Assembly: GCA_016786465.1 (NCBI GenBank)
Contig: JAEUWC010000025.1
Span: 1-64,000 of the forward strand
Source: Bdellovibrionales bacterium
GTDB taxonomy: Bacteria > Bdellovibrionota > UBA1018
DNA: 64,000 nt
Direction of reading: 5' to 3'
The translations under genes were made by a program, and so were the position numbers. This document shows positions 16,989 through 25,252 of this stretch, in pieces. Under the pieces are notes generated by a model. It was not told the origin of the DNA and made no database searches. It saw only the letters and a program-made list of their open reading frames with translations. How positions within the stretch are numbered: position 1 is the stretch's first letter; every line of letters starts with the position of its first letter.

Positions 16989-16998
16989 CCGAAACCAA

Positions 16999-17655
16999 CT
17001 ACTTTCTTTTCCGATTCTTGGACTTAAAGACAATTCGATCATTAAAGGCCGTACGAACTTTGGCGGTCGTCTTTTCAACCGCGTTCAGAACCTTAACGTC
17101 AAACGTAGTACTGAAAGAATCGTAAGACGACTGCCGTCCCGAAATGTGAAATCGTTCTTCTTCGCCGGTTCTCAATTCATGCATCTTGTTGAACTTCAGA
17201 AAAAGTCTGCGACTGATCGTCTGGGTTTCCGTCCCGGTTTCAGCGCAATACGTTTCCGGATAGTAGCAAGAACGCATCACTTCGACTGGAACCGATTCGG
17301 TGCTACACGACGTTTCCGACTTAGTCGATCGACATTCGCCGTTCTTCCAGACGTCACAGGTTTCAGTCGTCGTGCAGGTTTCACGACTTTCGTAATGCGT
17401 GTCGTACCCACAAGAAGCATCCTGCCCGTACACCATTCGCGTCCCCTCGCGAAGGCAGACTTCATAGTCATAGTCGATGTCCAGATACAACGTCACCTTT
17501 TTAGAAGTCAGGTGGTCCCGTACGACGATGACCTGGTCTGAATTCGGAACCGCGTCCTTTTTTCCTAACTGACCAAGATGGATTTCCTTGGGCTGTGTCT
17601 GACCCAAGGCCGAAGTCGACGCAAATACACATCCAAGCAAGATCCAGAACTTCAT
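16999..17655 (-). CDS. Secreted cysteine-rich protein, tandem paralogue
   Basis: 218 residues. The signal peptide is MKFWILLGCVFASTSALGQ. The mature protein has eight cysteines, in VCLREG, SCGYDTHYES, TCTTTETC, GECRS, TSCSTE, MRSCYYP and ETYCAE, likely four disulphides. The ends are beta-rich (VIVVRDHLTSKKVTLYLDID; TGEEERFHISGRQSSYDSF). Its motifs match the neighbour at 17671-18306 almost one to one. The gene ends 10 bases before the start of the short paralogue, so all three are probably one transcript. Function is unknown. Confidence 0.75.
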   Translation of the reverse strand: MKFWILLGCVFASTSALGQTQPKEIHLGQLGKKDAVPNSDQVIVVRDHLTSKKVTLYLDIDYDYEVCLREGTRMVYGQDASCGYDTHYESRETCTTTETCDVWKNGECRSTKSETSCSTESVPVEVMRSCYYPETYCAETGTETQTISRRLFLKFNKMHELRTGEEERFHISGRQSSYDSFSTTFDVKVLNAVEKTTAKVRTAFNDRIVFKSKNRKRK

Positions 17656-17670
17656 AAACCCCTCGAAACT

Positions 17671-18306
17671 TTATTTCGCGCGTTCGAAAACGATCGTGTC
17701 ACTTCCCAAGAAAGCCTTGCTCTTGGTGCTGGTCGGTTCCAGCGAATCGATCACGGTTGCCTTGAAGTCTGCGTTCGAAGATCCGTAGCTGCGCTGGCGG
17801 CCTTCGATCAAGTAACGTTCTTCTTCGCCGGCTTTCAGACTGTCCAGTTTTCCGAACTTCAACTTGACCGTGTGCTGTTCGTTGTAAGTCACTGTTCCGT
17901 ATTCAGCGCAGTAGGTTTCAGGATGGTAACAAGAACGGGTGACAGTCACAGGAACCGAAGTGGTGTGGCAGGATCTTTCGGTCTTCGAGGACTTACACAC
18001 ACCGTCCTTATACACGGTACAAACTTGGCGATTGGAACATGAAGTGCGGCTTTCGTAGCGAGTGTCGTAGCCGCACGAAGAATCCTGACCGTAAACCATC
18101 CGCGTTTCGTGACGAACGCAGGTGTTGTACTGAAATGGCATGGTCAACGTCAGCTTCACCTTGTCCGGAGTCTTTGAATCACGAACTACCGCAACCGAAG
18201 CCACGCCTGCAGCTTCCTTCTTGTCCGCCAAACGCAGTTCTTGCGCGGAAACCAAGCTGGGGACAATCAACGATGCGAACAAAAGAATGCCGGCAATGCG
18301 CTTCAT
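17671..18306 (-). CDS. Secreted cysteine-rich protein, first of three paralogues
   Basis: About 211 residues from ATG 18306, chosen because AGGAGA lies 6 bases upstream and a signal peptide follows (MKRIAGILLFASLIVPSLVSAQ). Eight mature cysteines occur in the same order as in the next gene (TCVRHE, SCGYDTRYES, SCSNRQVC, GVCKS, RSCHTT, RSCYHPETYC). It lacks any haem, metal or enzyme signature. The C-terminal half carries the shared AGEEERYLIEGRQRSYGS motif. It is the promoter-proximal gene of the tandem set. The family is undescribed as far as I can tell. Confidence 0.75.
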   Translation of the reverse strand: MKRIAGILLFASLIVPSLVSAQELRLADKKEAAGVASVAVVRDSKTPDKVKLTLTMPFQYNTCVRHETRMVYGQDSSCGYDTRYESRTSCSNRQVCTVYKDGVCKSSKTERSCHTTSVPVTVTRSCYHPETYCAEYGTVTYNEQHTVKLKFGKLDSLKAGEEERYLIEGRQRSYGSSNADFKATVIDSLEPTSTKSKAFLGSDTIVFERAK

Positions 18307-18453
18307 AAATTTCTCCTCTGAATTTTTCAAACTTGTGCTGTCCATTGAGCAAGGGATGGGCCAAGCGTACCATCCGATAATCCATTGATATTGTTAGGAA
18401 TTAAATAGGACAGCAAATGGTGCCCTTTTCTCAGAGCCAAAGCGCACCGGAGC

Positions 18454-18522
18454 TAAAGGTGCCTGCTCCTTTTGGCGCAGATGCAGCAAATAACGCGACC
18501 ACCCCAAAAGTAGCCAGGCACC
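18454..18522. repeat. Inverted pair of REP-like elements
   Basis: A 26-base element (GGTGCCTG, CTCC, TTTTGGCGCA) at 18454-18479 is followed by an inverted relative at 18502-18522 (CCCCAAAAGTAG, CCAGGCACC). The two could pair into a hairpin with a loop of about 30 bases. The first copy recurs exactly at 54271-54296, and a diverged copy lies at 55752-55779. All are intergenic. Confidence 0.6.
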
Positions 18523-18530
18523 AAAAAAAA

Positions 18531-18552
18531 GGGCGCTCTTTTCAGAGCGCCC
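18531..18552 (-). terminator. Terminator of the outer-membrane protein gene
   Basis: Perfect 9-bp stem GGGCGCTCT/AGAGCGCCC. Read on the minus strand it is followed by eight T residues, a strong intrinsic terminator 42 bases after the stop of the barrel gene at 18594. Confidence 0.88.
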
Positions 18553-18593
18553 TTCCGATCATCCATGATCAAACTACGAAAACAGGGTTTGAA

Positions 18594-19634
18594 TTACCAG
18601 CGGTAGTTCAAGCTTGCTTGCGAGAAGAAGTTGTTCGCAAGGTCGATGCCGGTGTTCGCTGGCGAAACGATGCCGCCGCCTGCGTATCCGACTGCCCAGT
18701 CAAACGTCGTTGCTTTGCCGAACAAGAACGATGCACCGATCGAGCCGGTTGCTTGTCCTGCGTTGGTGACGTTGTTCGTGCGGTCCCATAGGTTGTAGCC
18801 CAAACCTGCGCGAACTGCCATCCAGCTAGCAACATCGGTTTCAGCCGACATGTTGATTGGGATCATGTTGCGGTTCGTAGCAGCGCCACCCGTGCGCATG
18901 ATACGGCTGATTCCGACCGAGTAGTTGAACTTCACTTGGTCGAACTTGGTGTTGCGGCCCATACCTAGGTTGAAGCCAGCGTTCTGAGTCGTGCTGGTTC
19001 CGCCTTGTGGGGTTGCGTTGGTGCTTGCGTAGGTCAAGAAAGGCATCCACTCGCCCATCTTCATCGTTGCACCGAAGTTCATTCCGCCGTTCTTGTTGGT
19101 GACGGTAGCGCTTTGCTTGTCCGAACCAGCCAACATGAAGCCTGCGAAAATGTTCACGCCAGCCACTTCAACGCCGGCCTTAGCAACCATTTCGTTGGAT
19201 TCAACGGTTTCAGAAACGCGGTTTCCGGCCATGGTCAATCCCAAGCCCCACTTCACGCCCATGTCGCCGCCGACGATGATGTCGATCGGACGGGTCGGAG
19301 CGGTTGCGTAGTTACCCACGACGCCGCCGTTACGGTTCATGAATACTGCGTAATTGATCGAAGCGATCGAGTTCGAGAAGCCGCCTTCAGAAGCAGTTGC
19401 TGCTGAACCGTTTGAAGCTTCAATTGCGGCCCAGTTCTTGTGGGTGTTCACCAAAGCTGGGTTGTAGAACATGTTACGATAGTCATCGATGTAGATCGAA
19501 GTACCGGCAGGAAGGGTATTTGCTGCGTCTGCAGTACCCATGACGTTGACACGTGCGCGAGATGCGAACGCATTACTTCCGCAAACAACTGCAACTACTG
19601 CTACCGATACAATGTGTTTAATCATCGTATTCAT
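18594..19634 (-). CDS. Outer-membrane beta-barrel protein
   Basis: 346 residues. The signal peptide (MIKHIVSVAVVAVVCGSNAFA) follows either ATG 19634 or the in-frame ATG 19625. The early motif YIDDYRNMFYNPALVN resembles the start of FadL-like or Bdellovibrio major outer-membrane proteins, and the rest alternates Gly/aromatic/polar residues. It ends in ASLNYRW, with a terminal aromatic as recognised by the BAM complex. A strong terminator follows, suggesting abundant expression. A structural or transport barrel is inferred. No specific substrate can be named. Confidence 0.75.
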   Translation of the reverse strand: MNTMIKHIVSVAVVAVVCGSNAFASRARVNVMGTADAANTLPAGTSIYIDDYRNMFYNPALVNTHKNWAAIEASNGSAATASEGGFSNSIASINYAVFMNRNGGVVGNYATAPTRPIDIIVGGDMGVKWGLGLTMAGNRVSETVESNEMVAKAGVEVAGVNIFAGFMLAGSDKQSATVTNKNGGMNFGATMKMGEWMPFLTYASTNATPQGGTSTTQNAGFNLGMGRNTKFDQVKFNYSVGISRIMRTGGAATNRNMIPINMSAETDVASWMAVRAGLGYNLWDRTNNVTNAGQATGSIGASFLFGKATTFDWAVGYAGGGIVSPANTGIDLANNFFSQASLNYRW

Positions 19635-19828
19635 AGATTTGTGAGTCCTCGGGGAAATCCCCTTAGTTGATTTGTACTGCTTTGTGGTTATGGGGAAAAT
19701 TCTGCCGGGTTTTCAGGAAGTGTCAAACCCTTTCTCATGTTTTGAGCGATCCGCATCGCGATGCGTTACTTCTCGACTCGGCAAATTTCGCCTCTCGCGC
19801 GAGAAAGAAAATCTGCCGAAGAAGTGTT

Positions 19829-21124
19829 GTGGAAAACGAAGCACTTCAACTGAATGCTCATCCGTTGGTCGCAATCGCCTTGATGGCCGCGGTTCCGGTC
19901 GTGATTTTTGCGATCTGGGCGGATCTTTTCGATCGCTTGATTGAAGCCCTTAAAAAGGAGGGCGATGAAATCGACACGGTTTCTGAACTTCGTCGCGTGC
20001 GCTGGGCATCGATCGTCGCTTTCTTGGGCGAAGGTGCGGTTTATGTTCTAGCGACCCCGATTCGTGAAAAATTCTATCTTCCATCATTGGCCATCTTCTG
20101 CGCGGCTTTGATGGTGCAATCCTGGATTCAAAGCGGACTTGAAGGAAAACTGCGAAAACTTCCTGCGCGCCCCGCAGCCCAGGCGAAATGGCTTTTACGA
20201 AGCACGGCTTGGATCATGGCCAATCTTGCCGTTTACTTTGGTTGGATCTGGGCAAGCTTCGCCGTCGCTTATCGTTTCTTGGAAAAATCGCCTTTTGGCG
20301 GAGAAACCCGGGTCGCCCTGCTTTTAGCCGCAGGAATCATCGGCATCTTTTCAGCTACCTTTTTACTGATGGCACTGGCGCCGGTACACATCCGAAACAT
20401 GATCCCCAATTATGCTTTTCAGGAAACGGAACTGCGGGCGCGGTTAGAAGCCTGCTTTCGCGACGCAGGTTTTGAACCGCCGCAAATGGCGATCATGGAC
20501 ACCGAGGACTTCAAATACAGCAACGCCGTGATCGCGGGTTTTCCGGGGGCAAAGGGAATCTTTAAGCCGATCCTTCTTTTAAGCGCATCTTTAATGAAGG
20601 GCTTATCGGACGAAGAACTGGTCGCCGTGGTGAAGCACGAAGTGTCGCACTGGTCTTTGAAACACCTGAAGCGCCGAGTGGGCGCAGTTCTGGCTTCGAT
20701 CATCGGCACGACCCTTCTTTTTGGTTCGATGTTGGCATTGGCGGCAATTGCTTTGCCCCAAGAAGGCCAGGCCTTGATTCGACTTCTGACCACCGCACTT
20801 TCGGTCATCCTTCCGTTTTGGCTGATTCGAAGCCAGACGCGATTGCACGAAACCGAAGCAGACATTTATACCGTCACGCGACTGGGCGCAGATTTGGAAG
20901 CCTATGCTTCTGCGCTTCGGAAATTGGACCGAATGAATGACCTGGACTCAAATGGGGTCGATCCCTTTTCATCGATCGGAGTATCCGGTGGCCATCCCGC
21001 AACCGAGCTTCGCATCTTGCGCATTCGAACTTTTGCCGCCGCTGAAAAAGCGACCCGTTCGAAAGTCGCGGGCGAAATCGTGCCGGCAACAAAGGCTTCA
21101 GACGACAAGGATCAAGCGGCTTAA
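19829..21124 (+). CDS. Membrane-bound M48-family metalloprotease
   Basis: I place the start at GTG 19829 (GAAGAAG just upstream). The frame is open further 5' but contains no convincing coding sequence there. The protein has about 431 residues. Membrane spans lie near the N-terminus (HPLVAIALMAAVPVVIFAIW), around residues 75-160, and flanking the active site. The zinc motif HEVSH lies in VVKHEVSHWSLKH, and the downstream ETEAD supplies the third ligand, as in Ste24/HtpX-type proteases. The domain order (N-terminal spans, HExxH, second hydrophobic pair, ExxxD) fits M48 and suggests quality control or processing of membrane proteins. Confidence 0.85.
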   Translation: MENEALQLNAHPLVAIALMAAVPVVIFAIWADLFDRLIEALKKEGDEIDTVSELRRVRWASIVAFLGEGAVYVLATPIREKFYLPSLAIFCAALMVQSWIQSGLEGKLRKLPARPAAQAKWLLRSTAWIMANLAVYFGWIWASFAVAYRFLEKSPFGGETRVALLLAAGIIGIFSATFLLMALAPVHIRNMIPNYAFQETELRARLEACFRDAGFEPPQMAIMDTEDFKYSNAVIAGFPGAKGIFKPILLLSASLMKGLSDEELVAVVKHEVSHWSLKHLKRRVGAVLASIIGTTLLFGSMLALAAIALPQEGQALIRLLTTALSVILPFWLIRSQTRLHETEADIYTVTRLGADLEAYASALRKLDRMNDLDSNGVDPFSSIGVSGGHPATELRILRIRTFAAAEKATRSKVAGEIVPATKASDDKDQAA

Positions 21125-22276
21125 CTAGCGGTTAGGGTTCTTTTTCGGGTCCTTGCGCAAAAAATAGTAGATGTAATGAATGTTCATCACCGATTCATGG
21201 GGACGATCGTTATTGTATTTTTCTAGGGCAATGTTTCGGTCCCAATTCTGAAAGACCATATCCATCCCCAATGACGTTCGGGCTCCGACAGTCGTCCGAA
21301 CACCGACCGTCGACTGAATCCCAGATTCGCCGTTGGAATAAGCCGATAACTTAGAACTTCCGTAAGCAGTTACGTTGTAAGGACGCCCGGGCATTTCCTT
21401 TCCCTTTTTTGACTTGAAGAGATCCACTTCCATTCCAACCAAAAAGTAAACATGACTGCCAGCCATATACGAATTCAACGTCATGCCGGCTTCCGCATGG
21501 CCGCGCCCTAATGCTTTGCAAACGCCTTCACCTTGAAACAGCGGTTTCAGTACTCCGACGGCTCCGTTAACCTGGGCGAACGGGAAAAGGACCCCGCTGG
21601 GGTCCTGCTCGAAATTGTAGATCCCTAAAAGCTTGTGCCACTGATGCTGCTGCCAAAGCGCTAACCCCGGGATGTACTGCCTTTCATTGACCAAGCCAAT
21701 CCCTGCTCCGACTTTCGTGTAATACGCTTGGCCCGCGTACATATTGTCACGCGAATACTGTATCTGAGAAATTTCGCGAAACTTCTGCTCGAAGTTTCCG
21801 GTCCAAACGGGATCCCCATTCGAATCCTTTTTAAAGACCCCACCCAACTGTTTAGTAAAGACTTCGGAAGTGAATCCAAAAGACTTTCGAATGCCTTCAG
21901 GATCGACCTTGTTTAGAGCAACGCCCAAGCCATGCGTGTAACCGTAGTCATCACCCGAAGGAACCAGTCCCATGAAGGTGTTGTCATTGGCCAAACTTGC
22001 CTGCATTCGCCAAGGTGTCGCTGGATTCTTCATCCCGAAAAGTTCTCGAATCCGAAGGCGTTGTTCTTGGGTCAGTTTATCTGCGCGCGCTGGATCGGGG
22101 TCCGAAGCCATTTCACATTCAAAGATTTCGACTTCTGCAGGAATTTCAGCCGGACTAACCGTCCCTGCACCACAAGGTGCAGACGCCATTCCCGCCACCC
22201 ACGCGTTTGGATCCAAGTTCGGTCCAGCCGCTTGCGCGGACTGATACGAAAACACTGCAAAAAACACCCAAATCAT
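21125..22276 (-). CDS. LpxR-like outer-membrane lipid A deacylase
   Basis: 383 residues with a signal peptide (MIWVFFAVFSYQSAQA). The mature protein has an N-terminal spacer with two cysteines, then ANDNTFMG, DDYGYTHGLGV and QQHQWHKLLG. These match the Asn-Asp, Tyr-Thr-x-Gly and His regions of the LpxR/DUF2219 family, which removes the 3'-acyloxyacyl group from lipid A at the outer-membrane surface using calcium. The rest is barrel-like. The gene overlaps the stop of the upstream lipoprotein gene (ATGA), so they are coupled. The family is fairly clear, activity unproven. An LpxH-like gene also lies in the window. Confidence 0.68.
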   Translation of the reverse strand: MIWVFFAVFSYQSAQAAGPNLDPNAWVAGMASAPCGAGTVSPAEIPAEVEIFECEMASDPDPARADKLTQEQRLRIRELFGMKNPATPWRMQASLANDNTFMGLVPSGDDYGYTHGLGVALNKVDPEGIRKSFGFTSEVFTKQLGGVFKKDSNGDPVWTGNFEQKFREISQIQYSRDNMYAGQAYYTKVGAGIGLVNERQYIPGLALWQQHQWHKLLGIYNFEQDPSGVLFPFAQVNGAVGVLKPLFQGEGVCKALGRGHAEAGMTLNSYMAGSHVYFLVGMEVDLFKSKKGKEMPGRPYNVTAYGSSKLSAYSNGESGIQSTVGVRTTVGARTSLGMDMVFQNWDRNIALEKYNNDRPHESVMNIHYIYYFLRKDPKKNPNR

Positions 22277-23169
22277 TTTGTCGGCGCAGTGACTGGCGCG
22301 CTGGACGCCGGTGAACGCTGCGGCCGTTCGTCGGGTAAAGTGACGGTGGGAGCATCCGGAATTCCAGCAATCGGCGCAGAAGGAACGTCAGGAAGATCAG
22401 GTGCACCCTTAGGCGCTTCCGGAATTCCCGAAACCGGCGCCATCCCTGCGACCGGCGCAGTCGGCGTCTTGTTCAAGATTCCGTATCTTTCCAAGACTGA
22501 TCGATCTGGATCATGCGGCACCATTCGTTGGTTTCCCAATGGGCTGGTAGCGCCCGCCAGTTCCGCATTCGCGGATGCAGTGGGTTCCACACGACGATAG
22601 AAAGCCATTTCGCTGTAACGGCGGTAACGGCCTACGGCCCAGCGGTAGTAGCGGGAATCTTGAAATTCCGTCTGAAATGCGCGCGCAAGTGGGGTCAAAA
22701 AAAGAAAAGTATCGATGATCAATTTCTGCCTTTCATCGACATAAGTCATTTCCTTCAGCTTCTTATCCAGCAGAAATACTTTCGCGTAATAGCACCAGTG
22801 GTACTTGGTTGGATCCAGCTTCACCATTTCGCGGGCACCATCTTGAAGTTCGTCGCGGCTGACCGTGGCTTTGCGAAGCTTCTGAAAATCGGCGTCGCAA
22901 TCGGCTAAAGTTTCAGGCGCCGGCGCCTTGGGATCGGTGAAAATAGAAAGAAGATCTGCGTATTCTAAGCCGCCCGGATGCGGAACTTCGGTATATGCAG
23001 GTGGCTTAGGCAATTCTTGAAGTGGTTCAATCTGAGCGCTGGAACAGGAATGCAAAGCGCCAGCGACAACGAGGGCTAGCAGCTGGACCGGGCGAGCTGA
23101 AAGCACGCCCCGACCTAATGTGCTCCTCCGAATCCCGCTTTTCGATTTCCGACCACTTTGCAACGTCAT
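22273..23169 (-). CDS. Putative lipoprotein with Pro/Ala-rich tail
   Basis: About 298 residues from ATG 23169, preceded by GGAGAG at a spacing of 8. The leader is Arg/Ser-rich, then LLALVVAGALHSC gives a plausible though imperfect lipobox (His at -2). The middle is helical with two cysteines (DCDADF, WCYYAK) and a conserved-looking YYRWAVGRYRRYSEMAFYRRV. The last 80 residues are Pro/Ala/Gly-rich with SGIPEAPK and AGIPDAP near-repeats and are probably disordered. It is coupled to the LpxR-like gene. The role is unknown, perhaps an envelope partner. Confidence 0.65.
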   Translation of the reverse strand: MTLQSGRKSKSGIRRSTLGRGVLSARPVQLLALVVAGALHSCSSAQIEPLQELPKPPAYTEVPHPGGLEYADLLSIFTDPKAPAPETLADCDADFQKLRKATVSRDELQDGAREMVKLDPTKYHWCYYAKVFLLDKKLKEMTYVDERQKLIIDTFLFLTPLARAFQTEFQDSRYYRWAVGRYRRYSEMAFYRRVEPTASANAELAGATSPLGNQRMVPHDPDRSVLERYGILNKTPTAPVAGMAPVSGIPEAPKGAPDLPDVPSAPIAGIPDAPTVTLPDERPQRSPASSAPVTAPTK

Positions 23170-23286
23170 CCCTATGACTCTCCATAGATCGATTCGGCAA
23201 AATCTCGACGTTTCATGAGTAAAAAATCGAAACTTTGACGCTTTTCTGGGCCGTATCCCCAAATCTTGAAAAACAGCCCTTAAATC

Positions 23287-23332
23287 AAAGGCTTCCTTTA
23301 CCGATGAGTCCTGATGAGGAAGGAGCCTTTTT
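23287..23332 (+). terminator. Terminator-like hairpin in leader of motor operon
   Basis: AAAGGC pairs with GCCTTT. Inside it TCCTT can pair with AAGGA, or TCCT with AGGA around a GATG loop. A run of five T residues follows. It lies only 20 bases before the ATG of the first motor-operon gene on the same strand, so it may act as an attenuator or end a short upstream RNA. Confidence 0.5.
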
Positions 23333-23352
23333 AGGTCCCACAAAGACTGCTG

Positions 23353-24459
23353 ATGAAAAAAACCTGGGTAGTGGCGATGGCTTTTTGGGCTGGAATTACA
23401 CACTACGCGTTTGCGGCAGAATCTGGCGTGACCAACAAAGAAGGCGCTCCGACCAAAGCAACTAGTGAACGAAATTTTTACGAAGTACTCGAGGATGTCT
23501 TGGGCGATTTTGAATACGATCTAAAAAATGGGCAAGTCGGAGGGCTGAAGGATATTTCGATCCGCAATCTAGCGGCCAGCGAAAATATTCCTCCGTCTTT
23601 CAAGACCCATCTGGAACTGGCAATCACCGAGAAAATTTTGAAGACGACCAAAACCCGCTTGGTCCAGTGCCTGCCTTGCCGCGCGAAGCGCACGACATTG
23701 AACGGCGACCAGGTGACCATCACTTCGCCTGAAACCAATCCGGTCGAACTGGCGCGAATCGCGAAGATTTCAGGAATTCAGCATTTCATGGACGTCGCCT
23801 TTTCGTACCAACCTTCCGGAATGGTTCTGTCGATGTACGTGACTGAACCTGAATCGGGCGGCATCGTGTGGTCGCGAAGCTATAATTCTGAAACTTCGCG
23901 TGCGGCCGCTTTCCGTCGCGGCGTAGATTATTCACAGATCGACGACGCCCGACGTGCAGCCGAATACAAACCCACGATTCAGTACCGCGCGACGCTTTAC
24001 TATATGTTTCAGCCAAACTTCGGCACATCGACGGGCTGCTTGGGAATTGGCATCCGCGGCGTCGAACGCTATGACAATCGCCGCAAAGAAGTCGGTTTCG
24101 AAATCGATTACTTTAAAAACGCTTCTAGCCTAGTCAGCGGCGCTACGGCGGCCGCGGGAACCGACCTTTATAGCGGTCTGAATCTGACGCTTCTTTTCGT
24201 GCACGCCTGGAACCTGATCGGTGCCGAAGAAAACTTCAACCAAGTTCGCGGAAGCGCGTTTGCCGGAATCGGTGGAACTTACGCATCCGGATTCCTGGGC
24301 GGACTGATCCGTACGGGTTACGAATGGCGATTGGCCAAGTATTGGGCGGTGAATGCAAACCTAGGATACCGCCCGGCTTCGACGGCTTTTGTGGGGTCGA
24401 CGTCAGCAGGATCCATCGGTGGAATTGAATGGGGAATGGGAATTAATCTGTTTTTTTAG
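23353..24459 (+). CDS. Exported CsgG/FlgO-like protein with barrel-like C-terminus
   Basis: 368 residues. The signal peptide is MKKTWVVAMAFWAGITHYAFA. The first 170 mature residues (LEDVLGDFEYDL ... LELAITEKILKTTKTRLVQCLPC ... ISGIQHFMDVAFSYQPSGMVLSMYV) resemble the CsgG/FlgO/LpoB fold, in which a protein builds up from the abundance of an envelope structure. The pair CLPC could be redox-active or a disulphide. The C-terminal 150 residues look like an outer-membrane barrel ending GMGINLFF. It is the first gene of the operon with the FliF/FliG-like protein and MotAB, so an outer-membrane ring or anchoring role is inferred. Confidence 0.6.
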   Translation: MKKTWVVAMAFWAGITHYAFAAESGVTNKEGAPTKATSERNFYEVLEDVLGDFEYDLKNGQVGGLKDISIRNLAASENIPPSFKTHLELAITEKILKTTKTRLVQCLPCRAKRTTLNGDQVTITSPETNPVELARIAKISGIQHFMDVAFSYQPSGMVLSMYVTEPESGGIVWSRSYNSETSRAAAFRRGVDYSQIDDARRAAEYKPTIQYRATLYYMFQPNFGTSTGCLGIGIRGVERYDNRRKEVGFEIDYFKNASSLVSGATAAAGTDLYSGLNLTLLFVHAWNLIGAEENFNQVRGSAFAGIGGTYASGFLGGLIRTGYEWRLAKYWAVNANLGYRPASTAFVGSTSAGSIGGIEWGMGINLFF

Positions 24460-24472
24460 GTGTTCAAGGTAA

Positions 24473-25252
24473 ATGAAAAATAGAACGACGAAACAGAAAA
24501 TCAGATTCGGGCTAGAAACGGCGCTAACCGTTTCCGCCGTACTGCTTTCGTCCTGTTCGACCATGAAATCGATGCTGGCGATTGATGGGCAGAATCAGAA
24601 CCACGCGCCGATTGCGAACCCATTTGGAAATTACCAACAGACCCCCACTTCGCGCGATAACATCGTTCTTCGCACAAAAAAGGGCGATCGCAGCATTGAA
24701 GTCGAACTTCCCGGCAGCACCGCCGACATGACGGATTTCCAGCTTCCTTTAAGTCCACATTTCAAGGATTCAAACTTGGGCCGTAACCCAGCATCTGCCG
24801 GGGGAATGGCGGCCAACGAGGTCCTGGACAATGAAGACTATTCTAGACGTCCGGCGTCGATCACCGATCGCGAAATCACGCGCGCGCTTCCGCAAGTACG
24901 CCAGGAAGACGAAGCCGATCGCCGTGAAATCGAAACTGGCTTGGGTCTAGTTCCCTCGGAAGATCCGACCCCGGAATCCGACATGAGCTACCTGGCTTCG
25001 ATGGATCGCGTGAAACAGCTTTACAAGTCCGCGCGCTATGAAGCTGCGCTTCTGGAACTGGACGAACTGGTTCGCCATTATCCAACCGATCCCAAGATCT
25101 ACGAAATGCGCGGAACTCTTTTGGACCGTCTTGGAAAGACGGACATGGCCATTAAATCCTGGAACCAAGCACTTCGCTTTGAACCAGGAAATCAAGCGCT
25201 TCGAAAGTTCATTGAACGCCGAAGCCAAAAACGGGGGATCGCATCGCAATGA
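24473..25252 (+). CDS. TPR lipoprotein of the motor operon
   Basis: 259 residues. The lipobox LLSSC follows a long leader (MKNRTTKQKIRFGLETALT). A central polar stretch is followed by at least two TPR motifs in the last 80 residues (ASMDRVKQLYKSARYEAALL, HYPTDPKIYEMRGTLLDRLG, MAIKSWNQALRFEPGN). It lies 13 bases after the CsgG-like gene and overlaps the FliF/FliG-like gene by ATGA. It is probably lipid-anchored in the periplasm and serves as an assembly or scaffold protein for the neighbouring envelope machine, comparable in role to pilotins. This is inference from context. Confidence 0.7.
   Translation: MKNRTTKQKIRFGLETALTVSAVLLSSCSTMKSMLAIDGQNQNHAPIANPFGNYQQTPTSRDNIVLRTKKGDRSIEVELPGSTADMTDFQLPLSPHFKDSNLGRNPASAGGMAANEVLDNEDYSRRPASITDREITRALPQVRQEDEADRREIETGLGLVPSEDPTPESDMSYLASMDRVKQLYKSARYEAALLELDELVRHYPTDPKIYEMRGTLLDRLGKTDMAIKSWNQALRFEPGNQALRKFIERRSQKRGIASQ

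Noticed and set aside
23222-23257. Possible sigma-28 promoter for the motor operon (GAAACTTT ... GCCGTATC)
   Set aside because: The spacer is 13 bases instead of 11 and both hexamers are weak.
23298-23320. Hammerhead-ribozyme-like core (GATGAGTCC ... GGA)
   Set aside because: The second core element (GAAA) is missing and the first has a changed base. The pairing is explained better by a terminator-like hairpin.
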